Positions 28,337 to 39,714 of a stretch of 64,000 nt of DNA are shown here, one piece after another. The position numbers were made by a program, and so were the translations under genes. The stretch is from Trichomonas vaginalis G3 (Eukaryota; Parabasalia; Trichomonadida; Trichomonadidae), in the NCBI RefSeq assembly GCF_026262505.1, contig NC_067206.1, positions 434,001 to 498,000 of the forward strand. Direction: 5' to 3'. Within the stretch, counting starts at the first letter, position 1, and every line of letters starts with the position of its first letter. The notes under the pieces are model-generated. The model was not told the origin of the DNA and did no database searches. It was given only the letters and a program-made list of their open reading frames with translations.

Positions 28337-31300
28337 AAATTTTCTAGACATAAAGAAGTTGTTTTACCGAGTTTTAGCTCTTATCTCTAACAAAAAATTA
28401 ATTTTTAAAAAAATGACCGAATACGTTTCACAGCGAGAAAAAAATAAAAGGCAAGATAGAATTTTCTAGACATAAAAGAAGTTGTTTACCGAGTTTTAGC
28501 TCTTATCTCTAACAAAAATTAATTTTTAAAAAAAATGACCGAATTACGTTTCACAGCGAGAAAAAAATAAAAGGCAAGATAGAATTTTCTAGACATAAAG
28601 AAGTTTTTACCGAGTTTTAGCTCTTATCTCTAACAAAAATTAATTTTTAAAAAAATGACCGAATACGTTTCACAGCGAGAAAAAAATAAAAAGGCAAGAT
28701 AGAATTTTTAGACATAAAGAAGTTGTTTACCGAGTTTTAGCTCTTATCTCTAACAAAAAAATTAATTTTTAAAAAAATGACCGAATAACGTTTCACAGCG
28801 AGAAAAAAATAAAAAGGCAAGATAGAATTTTCTAGACATAAAGAAGTTGTTTACCGAGTTTTAGCTCTTATCTCTAACAAAAAATTAATTTTTAAAAAAT
28901 GACCGAATACGTTTCACAGCGAGAAAAAAATAAAAGGCAAGATAGAATTTTCTAGACATAAAGAAGTTGTTTACCGAGTTTTAGCTCTTATCTCTAACAA
29001 AAAATTAATTTTTAAAAAAATGACCGAATACGTTTCACAGCGAGAAAAAATAAAAGGCAAGATAGAATTTTCTAGACATAAAGAAGTTGTTTACGAGTTT
29101 TAGCTCTTATCTCTAACAAAAAATTAATTTTTAAAAAAATGACCGAATACGTTTCACAGCGAGAAAAAAATAAAAGGCAAGATAGAATTTTCTAGACAAT
29201 AAAGAAGTTGTTTACCGAGTTTTAGCTCTTATCTCTAACAAAAAATTAATTTTTAAAAAAATGACCGAATACGTTTCACAGCGAGAAAAAAATAAAAGGC
29301 AAGATAGAATTTTCTAGACATAAAGAAGTTTTTTACCGAGTTTTAGCTCTTATCTCTAACAAAAAATTAATTTTTTAAAAAAAATGACCGAATACGTTTC
29401 ACAGCGAGAAAAAAATAAAAGGCAAGATAGAATTTTCTAGACATTAAAGAAGTTGTTTACCGAGTTTAGCTCTTATCTCTAACAAAAAATTAATTTTTAA
29501 AAAAATGACGAATACGTTTCACAGCGAAAAAAAATAAAAGGCAAGATAGAATTTTCTAGACATAAAGAAGTTGTTTACCGAGTTTTAGCTCTTATCTCTA
29601 ACAAAAAATTAATTTTTAAAAAAATGACCGAATACGTTTCACAGCGAGAAAAAAATAAAAGGCAAGATAGAATTTTCTAGACATAAAGAAGTTGTTACCG
29701 AGTTTTAGCTCTTATCTCTAACAAAAAATTAATTTTTAAAAAAAATGACCGAATACGTTTCAAGCGAGAAAAAAATAAAAGGCAAGATAGAATTTTCTAG
29801 ACATAAAGAAGTTGTTTACCGAGTTTTAGCTCTTATCTCTAACAAAAAAATTAATTTTTAAAAAAATGACCGAATACGTTTCACAGCGAGAAAAAAATAA
29901 AAGGCAAGATAGAATTTTTCTAGACATAAAGAAGTTGTTTACCGAGTTTTAGCTCTTATCTCTAACAAAAAATTTAATTTTTAAAAAATGACGAATACGT
30001 TTCACAGCGAGAAAAAAATAAAAGGCAAGATAGAATTTTCTAGACATAAAGAAGTTGTTTACCGAGTTTTAGCTCTTATCTCTAACAAAAAAATTAATTT
30101 TTAAAAAAATGACCGAATACGTTTCACAGCGAGAAAAAAATAAAAGGCAAGATAGAATTTTCTAGACATAAAGAAGTTGTTTACCGAGTTTTTAGCTCTA
30201 TCTCTAACAAAAAATTAATTTTTAAAAAATGACGAATACGTTTCACAGCGAGAAAAAAATAAAAGGCAAGATAGAATTTTCTAGACATAAAGAAGTTGTT
30301 TACCGAGTTTTAGCTCTTATCTCTAAAAAAATTAATTTTTAAAAAAATGACCGAATACGTTTCACAGCAGAGAAAAAAATAAAAGGCAAGATAGAATTTT
30401 CTAGAATAAAGAAGTTGTTTACGAGTTTTAGCTCTTATCTCTAACAAAAAATTAATTTTTAAAAAATGACCGAATACGTTTCACAGCGAGAAAAAAATAA
30501 AAGGCAAGATAGAATTTTCTAGACATAAAGAAGTTGTTTACCGAGTTTTAGCTCTTATCTCTAACAAAAAATTAATTTTAAAAAAATGACCGAATACGTT
30601 TCACAGCGAGAAAAAAATAAAAGGCAAGATAGAATTTTCTAGACATAAAGAAGTTGTTTACCGAGTTTTAGCTCTTATCTCTAACAAAAAATTAATTTTT
30701 AAAAAAATGACCGAATACGTTTCACAGCGAGAAAAAATAAAAGGCAAGATAGAATTTTCTAGACATAAAGAAGTTGTTTACCGAGTTTTAGCTCTTATCT
30801 CTAACAAAAAATTAATTTTTAAAAAAATGACCGAATACGTTTCACAGCGAGAAAAAAATAAAAGGCAAGATAGAATTTTCTAGACATAAAGAAGTTGTTT
30901 ACCGAGTTTTAGCTCTTATCTCTAACAAAAAATTAATTTTTAAAAAAATGACCGAATACGTTTCACAGCGAGAAAAAAATAAAAGGCAAGATAGAATTTT
31001 CTAGACATAAAGAAGTTGTTTACCGAGTTTTAGCTCTTATCTCTAACAAAAATTAATTTTTAAAAAAATGACCGAATACGTTTCACAGCGAGAAAAAAAT
31101 AAAAGGCAAGATAGAATTTTCTAGACATAAAGAAGTTGTTTACCGAGTTTTAGCTCTTATCTCTAACAAAAAATTAATTTTTAAAAAAATGACCGAATAC
31201 GTTTCACAGCGAGAAAAAAATAAAAGGCAAGATAGAATTTTCTAGACATAAAGAAGTTGTTTACCGAGTTTTAGCTCTTATCTCTAACAAAAAATTAATT

Positions 31301-32194
31301 TTTAAAAAAATGACCGAATACGTTTCACAGCGAGAAAAAATAAAAGGCAAGATAGAATTTTCTAGACATAAAGAAGTTGTTTACCGAGTTTTAGCTCTTA
31401 TCTCTAACAAAAATTAATTTTTAAAAAAATGAGACCGAATACGTTTCACAGCGAGAAAAAAATAAAAGGCAAGATAGAATTTTCTAGACATAAAGAAGTT
31501 GTTTACCGAGTTTTAGCTCTTATCTCTAACAAAAAATTAATTTTTAAAAAAATGACCGAATACGTTTCACAGCGAGAAAAAAATAAAAGGCAAGATAGAA
31601 TTTTCTAGACATAAAGAAGTTGTTTACCGAGTTTTAGCTCTTATCTCTAACAAAAAATTAATTTTTTAAAAAAATGACCGAATACGTTTCACAGCGAGAA
31701 AAAAATAAAAGGCAAGATAGAATTTTCTAGACATAAAGAAGTTGTTTACCGAGTTTTAGCTCTTATCTCTAACAAAAAATTAATTTTTAAAAAAATGACC
31801 GAATACGTTTCACAGCGAGAAAAAAATAAAAGGCAAGATAGAATTTTCTAGACATAAAGAAGTTGTTTACCGAGTTTTAGCTCTTATCTCTAACAAAAAA
31901 TTAATTTTTAAAAAAATGACCGAATACGTTTCACAGCGAGAAAAAATAAAAGGCAAGATAGAATTTTCTAGACATAAAGAAGTTGTTTACCGAGTTTTAG
32001 CTCTTATCTCTAACAAAAAATTAATTTTTAAAAAAAATGACCGAATACGTTTCACAGCGAGAAAAAAATAAAAGGCAAGATAGAATTTTCTAGACATAAA
32101 GAAGTTGTTTACCGAGTTTTAGCTCTTATCTCTAACAAAAAATTAATTTTTAAAAAAATGACCGAATACGTTTCACAGCGAGAAAAAAATAAAA
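28337..32194 (+). repeat. 121-bp satellite, left arm (about 32 units)
   Basis: The unit contains GACCGAATACGTTTCACAGC, GGCAAGATAGAATTTTCTAG and CGAGTTTTAGCTCTTATCTC, plus runs of A. Units before about 30.5 kb vary by single-base insertions and losses, mostly in homopolymers. Units after that are almost identical. The right arm lacks this noise. Confidence 0.95.
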
Positions 32195-32370
32195 CTGTAC
32201 ACTGATTTTAATTTTCATTTCCAGTCACTTTACTTATTATTTTTTCTTTTTTTCATTTTAATTATAAATTATTTCATAATACGTTTATTTACGTTACCAT
32301 TTTCTTTATTCTTTTGAATTCCATACTAGACTCTTATAGAATATTTTGATTGTTAACGTACCTCATTAGA

Positions 32371-33341
32371 ATGAATCCTTACAAAGGGTATGTCGATCGA
32401 ATTTACCTAATTGGTATTTCCAATCAGATTGAAGAAGGTAAAATGACATGCGAAGAAGCTTGCACCCATGTTCCCATCGCCCCAACCCTTCAATCAAATG
32501 ATTTAAAATATTTAGATGTTTCAAAATCTTTTTTACAAAATCAATTTAGCTTACAGAATATCCCATTGCCTAAAGGCAAGAAAGGTCGTAGGGTCAATCC
32601 CTACGACCAAATCAAAGCTCTTGCTGTGATACATGACCACTGGGCCTTTCCCTGTGGTCAAACAAAACAATGGAAATGTTTGAAATTACAACAAATTGAT
32701 TTATCTTATAGAGAAGTACGCAGATACTTCAAAGAAAATCATTTCACCAAGACGCAATTAGAGCATGCCGGGCCAGAAACAGCAGTAAGATATTGGGCGC
32801 TTTCCCCCAATCTTATCTGGCACGCAGATGTTCATTATTTTAGGGGTGTTCGTGGCCAGTATATTTATGGCATAATCGACGATTTTAGCCGCAAAGTCCT
32901 AGCGTGTATAAAATACCAGATATGCTGGCAGCGACGACAGCGAACGTTGCGGCTTCCGCCTTCATTGAATTTGGCGCCCCTTATTGTTTCTGGACCGACA
33001 ACGGTTCAGAAAATAGGGGCGCCTTTCAAGATCTACTTGATCTGGGCGTCCAATGGCGGCATACAGACTCTCATTCTCCCTACCAAAATGGGAAGATTGA
33101 GAGATTCTGGCCGACATTGGAGCGCTGCCAAAGCATTCAGGCTATTCCTGCCTTTATTTGGGAGTACAATAATAACACACCGCATGAAGATCTCCCAATT
33201 AATCCATTAACTGGAACAAATTACACGCCAAATCAAATGTATCAGCTGAAACCGAAATACACAAATGCAGATACAGAAAGGTTGTGGCAAATATGGGATA
33301 CAGATACAGGCATGACCGCTGTTGACACATTCACAGCGTAA
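32371..33341 (+). pseudogene. rve/DDE transposase of the satellite transposon
   Basis: The ATG at 32371 follows an open stretch without an upstream ATG. The N-terminal third is a possible helix-turn-helix region. The integrase core shows the catalytic pattern: WHADVHYFRGV and IYGIIDDFSRKV (first Asp), FWTDNGSENRGAF (second Asp) and SPYQNGKIERFWP (Glu). The total is about 320 residues. The coding sequence changes to the -1 frame near 32.90 kb, between the first and second catalytic blocks, with no slippery heptamer in view. This is either a one-base loss or a consensus error. The rve core resembles IS3/IS481-type and eukaryotic IS3EU or Ginger-type transposases. Confidence 0.8.
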
Positions 33342-33740
33342 TAATAAACATAATTTTTTAATTTCATTTTTAACAAGTTTTTTTAAATGTATGTAATGAA
33401 TAATTCATTAGAATATGATAATGCACATTGTAACAGAATAGAACAATCACCAAATTTTTTTGAAATTAAAAAATAAAAGTAAAAAGTATAAAGTAATCTA
33501 ACCAAAAAAGATATTTAAAAGAATTTTGGAAAAAACAGAATAAGGATAATGATATTATTTTAGATACACAATCGATGTACTGAAGAATAATCCGGTAAAA
33601 TGATGATATAAAATTAGATTATTTTACAAGTAGCTAAAAGAATAAAACTATAATATAAAATAAATGAAGTTTAATGAAACAATAAATGTTAAATAAATAA
33701 AAAAGATTTTTATTTTATATCAGTATTGAGAAAAGTAACA
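33342..33740. other. transposon interior, no gene seen
   Basis: A-rich non-coding DNA between the transposase stop and the right satellite array. Confidence 0.6.
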
Positions 33741-36700
33741 GCTGACAACTTGGTAGACAACTTCTTTATGTCTAGAAAATTCTATCTTGCCTTTTATTTT
33801 TTTCTCGCTGTGAAACGTATTCGGTCATTTTTTTAAAAATTAATTTTTGTTAGAGATAAGAGCTAAAACTCGGTAAACAACTTCTTTATGTCTAGAAAAT
33901 TCTATCTTGCCTTTTATTTTTTTCTCGCTGTGAAACGTATTCGGTCATTTTTTTAAAAATTAATTTTTTTGTTAGAGATAAGAGCTAAAACTCGGTAAAC
34001 AACTTCTTTATGTCTAGAAAATTCTATCTTGCCTTTTATTTTTTTCTCGCTGTGAAACGTATTCGGTCATTTTTTTAAAAATTAATTTTTTGTTAGAGAT
34101 AAGAGCTAAAACTCGGTAAACAACTTCTTTATGTCTAGAAAATTCTATCTTGCCTTTTATTTTTTTCTCGCTGTGAAACGTATTCGGTCATTTTTTTAAA
34201 AATTAATTTTTTGTTAGAGATAAGAGCTAAAACTCGGTAAACAACTTCTTTATGTCTAGAAAATTCTATCTTGCCTTTTATTTTTTTCTCGCTGTGAAAC
34301 GTATTCGGTCATTTTTTTAAAAATTAATTTTTTGTTAGAGATAAGAGCTAAAACTCGGTAAACAACTTCTTTATGTCTAGAAAATTCTATCTTGCCTTTT
34401 ATTTTTTTCTCGCTGTGAAACGTATTCGGTCATTTTTTTAAAAATTAATTTTTTTGTTAGAGATAAGAGCTAAAACTCGGTAAACAACTTCTTTATGTCT
34501 AGAAAATTCTATCTTGCCTTTTATTTTTTTCTCGCTGTGAAACGTATTCGGTCATTTTTTTAAAAATTAATTTTTTGTTAGAGATAAGAGCTAAAACTCG
34601 GTAAACAACTTCTTTATGTCTAGAAAATTCTATCTTGCCTTTTATTTTTTTCTCGCTGTGAAACGTATTCGGTCATTTTTTTAAAAATTAATTTTTTGTT
34701 AGAGATAAGAGCTAAAACTCGGTAAACAACTTCTTTATGTCTAGAAAATTCTATCTTGCCTTTTATTTTTTTCTCGCTGTGAAACGTATTCGGTCATTTT
34801 TTTAAAAATTAATTTTTTGTTAGAGATAAGAGCTAAAACTCGGTAAACAACTTCTTTATGTCTAGAAAATTCTATCTTGCCTTTTATTTTTTTCCTCGCT
34901 GTGAAACGTATTCGGTCATTTTTTTAAAATTAATTTTTTGTTAGAGATAAGAGCTAAAACTCGGTAAACAACTTCTTTATGTCTAGAAAATTCTATCTTG
35001 CCTTTTATTTTTTTCTCGCTGTGAAACGTATTCGGTCATTTTTTTAAAAATTAATTTTTTGTTAGAGATAAGAGCTAAAACTCGGTAAACAACTTCTTTA
35101 TGTCTAGAAAATTCTATCTTGCCTTTTATTTTTTTCTCGCTGTGAAACGTATTCGTCATTTTTTTAAAAATTAATTTTTTGTTAGAGATAAGAGCTAAAA
35201 CTCGGTAAACAACTTCTTTATGTCTAGAAAATTCTATCTTGCCTTTTATTTTTTTTCTCGCTGTGAAACGTATTCGGTCATTTTTTTAAAAATTAATTTT
35301 TTGTTAGAGATAAGAGCTAAAACTCGGTAAACAACTTCTTTATGTCTAGAAAATTCTATCTTGCCTTTTATTTTTTTCTCGCTGTGAAACGTATTCGGTC
35401 ATTTTTTTAAAAATTAATTTTTTGTTAGAGATAAGAGCTGACACTTGGTAAACAACTTCTTTATGTCTAGAAAATTCTATCTTGCCTTTTATTTTTTTCT
35501 CGCTGTGAAACGTATTCGGTCATTTTTTTAAAAAATTAATTTTTTGTTAGAGATAAGAGCTAAAACTCGGTAAACAACTTCTTTATGTCTAGAAAATTCT
35601 ATCTTGCCTTTTATTTTTTTCTCGCTGTGAAACGTATTCGGTCATTTTTTTAAAAATTAATTTTTTGTTAGAGATAAGAGCTAAAACTCGGTAAACAACT
35701 TCTTTATGTCTAGAAAATTCTATCTTGCCTTTTATTTTTTTCTCGCTGTGAAACGTATTCGGTCATTTTTTTAAAAATTAATTTTTTGTTAGAGATAAGA
35801 GCTAAAACTCGGTAAACAACTTCTTTATGTCTAGAAAAATTCTATCTTGCCTTTTATTTTTTTCTCGCTGTGAAACGTATTCGGTCATTTTTTTAAAAAT
35901 TAATTTTTTGTTAGAGATAAGAGCTAAACTCGGTAAACAACTTCTTTATGTCTAGAAAATTCTATCTTGCCTTTTATTTTTTTCTCGCTGTGAAACGTAT
36001 TCGGTCATTTTTTTAAAAATTAATTTTTTGTTAGAGATAAGAGCTAAAACTCGGTAAACAACTTCTTTATGTCTAGAAAATTCTATCTTGCCTTTTATTT
36101 TTTTCTCGCTGTGAAACGTATTCGGTCATTTTTTTAAAAATTAATTTTTTGTTAGAGATAAGAGCTAAAACTCGGTAAACAATTCTTTATGTCTAGAAAA
36201 TTCTATCTTGCCTTTTATTTTTTTCTCGCTGTGAAACGTATTCGGTCATTTTTTTAAAAATTAATTTTTTGTTAGAGATAAGAGCTAAAACTCGGTAAAC
36301 AACTTCTTTATGTCTAGAAAATTCTATCTTGCCTTTTATTTTTTTCTCGCTGTGAAACGTATTCGGTCATTTTTTTAAAAATTAATTTTTGTTAGAGATA
36401 AGAGCTAAAACTCGGTAAACAACTTCTTTATGTCTAGAAATTCTATCTTGCCTTTTATTTTTTTCTCGCTGTGAAACGTATTCGGTCATTTTTTTAAAAA
36501 TTAATTTTTTGTTAGAGATAAGAGCTAAAACTCGGTAAACAACTTCTTTATGTCTAGAAAAATTCTATCTTGCCTTTTATTTTTTTCTCGCTGTGAAACG
36601 TATTCGGTCATTTTTTTAAAAATTAATTTTTTGTTAGAGATAAGAGCTAAAACTCGGTAAACAACTTCTTTATGTCTAGAAAATTCTATCTTGCCTTTTA

Positions 36701-37291
36701 TTTTTTTCTCGCTGTGAAACGTATTCGGTCATTTTTTTAAAAATTAATTTTTTGTTAGAGATAAGAGCTAAAACTCGGTAAACAACTTCTTTATGTCTAG
36801 AAAATTCTATCTTGCCTTTTATTTTTTTCTCGCTGTGAAACGTATTCGGTCATTTTTTTAAAAATTAATTTTTTGTTAGAGATAAGAGCTAAAACTCGGT
36901 AAACAACTTCTTTATGTCTAGAAAATTCTATCTTGCCTTTTATTTTTTTCTCGCTGTGAAACGTATTCGGTCATTTTTTTAAAAATTAATTTTTTGTTAG
37001 AGATAAGAGCTGACACTTGGTAAACAACTTCTTTATGTCTAGAAAATTCTATCTTGCCTTTTATTTTTTTCTCGCTGTGAAACGTATTCGGTCATTTTTT
37101 TAAAAATTAATTTTTTGTTAGAGATAAGAGCTAAAACTCGGTAAACAACTTCTTTATGTCTAGAAAATTCTATCTTGCCTTTTATTTTTTTCTCGCTGTG
37201 AAACGTATTCGGTCATTTTTTTAAAAATTAATTTTTTGTTAGAGATAAGAGCTAAAACTCGGTAAACAACTTCTTTATGTCTAGAAAATTT
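33741..37291 (-). repeat. 121-bp satellite, right arm (about 29 units)
   Basis: This is the inverted counterpart of the left array, with far fewer differences between units. Two units carry GAGCTGACACTTGG instead of GAGCTAAAACTCGG (near 35437 and 37009). The spacing is about 13 units, and a related variant lies at the inner edge (33741). Confidence 0.95.
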
Positions 37292-37845
37292 AACATTCGT
37301 CTCCCATTTTTATATATTTGGTTTAGAATGTTCGAAAATGCGTAATATGGTCATTAATATTAATTGAAAAGAACCTTGAATTAATTCAATCTGATCTCAC
37401 AAAATATTTTAAATTACAAACTTTGTCGTTTGAATAGATAATTAGTAGTAAACTCAAATAACTAGTTTATTTTTGAATAAAAATTATTTGAATTTATTCA
37501 ATTTTGTGAATTTTCCTTCAAAAATCAAGTTTAAATATCTTATTTGCCATATAATCATAAATACAATGAAACATATTCGAAATTGAAAAGAATAACTTTT
37601 TCTGTTCTTTCAATTATTCAATTTGAATTTCGCAATATTGGATTTCTCATTAAATACCTATTAAAAACAACAAACAATTTAACTTACATTCAAATTTATT
37701 TGTGTTATATTCAATCTTCTCAAAACTTATAATTTTCGGCTATAGCATGATTATATGGTATATAATATAATAAACCTATAATAGTATCATTCTTTCAATT
37801 ATTTGAAGAGAAAACCGAAAAAATATATTTTCGGTCTATAACAAT

Positions 37846-38227
37846 CCCGTTATTGAATTGAATGTTGCCAATAAATATAATTTAAAATTCTTCTTTAATT
37901 TGCCAATTTAGGTTCATATTCCCAAAACTTTAACAAAATTGAGTAATTTCTAATAGTATTCAAGTACAGAAAAATCAAATTGGTCGACCTAATAACATCT
38001 TACTTAGATTATAATACCTCATATAATAATGCAAATTTCATATTCAATGTCATTCAAATTTATCGTTCAATTTTTAGTTGATCGACATTATTTTTAATAT
38101 TACCTTTGACTATATCAAATTCCATTCAAGCTATTCATTTATTTGATTTTTGAATCAAAAACGGTTGTATACAAAAGAAGCATGAATTTTTAATAAAATA
38201 TTTTTTATCATTTTTTTAATTACAGCT
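37846..38227. other. intergenic, upstream of the kinase
   Basis: AT-rich DNA with no gene. It ends in a TCATTTTTTT initiator-like site 18 nt before the kinase ATG. Confidence 0.55.
38207..38217 (+). promoter_or_regulatory. initiator of the kinase gene
   Basis: ATCATTTTTTT contains TCATT. The A at 38210 is 18 nt before the ATG at 38228. Confidence 0.55.
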
Positions 38228-39148
38228 ATGGCAGCTAACATTTCCAAACAAGTTAAGCAGTACTCAATCGGATATATCATTGGAAAGGGCTCATCCAGCT
38301 CAGTCTACCAAGCATATGATACAAAGAAACAGCAATTTTTCGCTGCGAAATTTATCTCCAGAGAAATCTTCCACGGTGATGGAGAATACCTTAGACATGT
38401 TGAATCTGAGCTTAGGATCTTAGAAAGACTCGATCACCCATACATTGCCAAATTCGTTGAAACAATTTTCCTCGAAAACTACATCGTCATTATTACAGAA
38501 CTCTGCGTAAATGGAACCCTTTCGCAATATAACTTATCACACGAAAAGTTACCAGACTCCAAGATCTATACTATCGTTCAACAGACCGCGTCAGCCTTAA
38601 ATTATCTTCACTCTAGGGGTATTTTCCACCGCGATATTAAACCAGATAATATCGGCTTTGATGAAAATATGAACGTTAAGCTCATTGACTTCGGCTTCTC
38701 TACAGAATCTCAGATGATGGATCAGTCATTGGCGTGCGGAACACCATATTTCATTGCACCAGAAGTCATTTACTCAGAAACATATGATGGTGCAAAAGCC
38801 GATATGTGGTCCCTCGGAGCGATGGTTTATTATTTAGTTAATAAGCAATCTATCTTCGGTGACCTTTCTCCAACCCAATATATGAAGAAACTCGGAAAGG
38901 TTAACACAGTTGAGATCAATGGCTATGGCCATATGAAGAAGATCCTTGAGAGCCTCATTCAGATGGATCCAAAACAAAGATTATCTGCATCGGATCTTCT
39001 CAAGCTCCCAATTTTCACAGGAGAATTAAATATTAGAGCACGATCAGCTTCACTCCCAATCATGAGCAACTCTAAATCAACTACTTCAACAAGAAGGCTT
39101 ATTATACGCCCTACTATGAAGAATACTAAATCATTTATTTGGTTGTAA
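38228..39148 (+). CDS. Ser/Thr protein kinase, CAMK-like
   Basis: The 306-residue product is a complete kinase domain with a short basic tail. The glycine loop GKGSSSSV is at residues 19-26 and the ATP-binding Lys is in FAAKFIS at 41. The catalytic loop HRDIKPDN starts at 134 and DFGF at 154. The activation segment ends ACGTPYFIAPEV. The helix F block reads ADMWSLGAMVYYL. All catalytic residues are present, so it should be active. The tail (RSASLPIMSNSKSTTSTRR) is Ser/Arg-rich and could be regulated by phosphorylation. The order of motifs fits the CAMK group; trichomonads have many such kinases. Confidence 0.92.
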   Translation: MAANISKQVKQYSIGYIIGKGSSSSVYQAYDTKKQQFFAAKFISREIFHGDGEYLRHVESELRILERLDHPYIAKFVETIFLENYIVIITELCVNGTLSQYNLSHEKLPDSKIYTIVQQTASALNYLHSRGIFHRDIKPDNIGFDENMNVKLIDFGFSTESQMMDQSLACGTPYFIAPEVIYSETYDGAKADMWSLGAMVYYLVNKQSIFGDLSPTQYMKKLGKVNTVEINGYGHMKKILESLIQMDPKQRLSASDLLKLPIFTGELNIRARSASLPIMSNSKSTTSTRRLIIRPTMKNTKSFIWL

Positions 39149-39714
39149 TAAAATATCATGTATTATGTTATAAATTTACACAGTTTTTTAATTTTTCTGA
39201 AACAAATTTACACAAAAAAAGGCCTGTCATTGAATAACAATTAAGAACTATGATATCTATCATATGATAGAGAAGAATTGCTTTTCAATCAAGCTCAATG
39301 ACTCTTATTTTTCGATAAATAAATTGATTATTCATGATATAAACAATTAGATCATACTCAATATGATATGACTTAGCTCCAATGAATAATTCTTATACGA
39401 TAAATATCACAGACGACCTTCATATTTTCGAAAAAAATTCAAACAAAAATATATAGAGAACTACTGCTTGAATCTATTTCAAATCTTCCATCATCAACAT
39501 ATTTTGGAATTCCTTTAAAGTGTAGGAATGACAGATTTCATAGAGAAGATGTAATGGGACGAACAGCTCAACATCCAGCTGTACACTAAAGCATACAACC
39601 AGACTTTTTCTTGTTTCGCATTGGTTCTTATATCTTTTAACAAGGAGAACACTCAAAGTAAACAAAATTTTTCCATTAGACTTTTTTTTGTGTTCGAAAG
39701 ACAAAATTTTTGAA
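39149..39714. other. intergenic, no gene seen
   Basis: AT-rich spacer. A 76-residue minus-strand frame at 39474-39704 has no ATG start and no recognisable motif. Confidence 0.5.

Larger units (their letters stand above)
27782..37845. mobile_element. 10-kb DNA transposon with satellite-filled TIRs
   Basis: The termini are inverted repeats beginning ATTGTTATAGACCG. The outer 555 bp of each arm (27782-28336 and 37292-37845) are nearly identical in inverted orientation. Each arm continues inward as a tandem array of a 121-bp unit, so each TIR is about 4-4.4 kb. The 1.5-kb centre (32195-33740) carries one DDE/rve transposase gene. No capsid, polymerase or reverse transcriptase is present, so it is a plain cut-and-paste DNA transposon. 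No target-site duplication is obvious at the ends. Confidence 0.85.

Noticed and set aside
32890-32920. Programmed -1 frameshift as in IS3 elements
   Set aside because: The frame changes here, but no A6G-type or X XXY YYZ slippery run is seen and the site lies in the catalytic core, so a base loss or error is more likely.
32371-33341. LTR retrotransposon or retrovirus integrase
   Set aside because: The flanking repeats are inverted, not direct, and no reverse transcriptase, protease or gag-like frame lies nearby.
27782-37845. Centromeric or telomeric satellite block
   Set aside because: The two arrays are exact inverted counterparts with matching unique termini around a transposase gene, so they are transposon ends.
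39474-39704. 76-residue minus-strand frame as a gene
   Set aside because: It starts at a TTG, has no motif and overlaps the promoter region of the HEAT-like gene.
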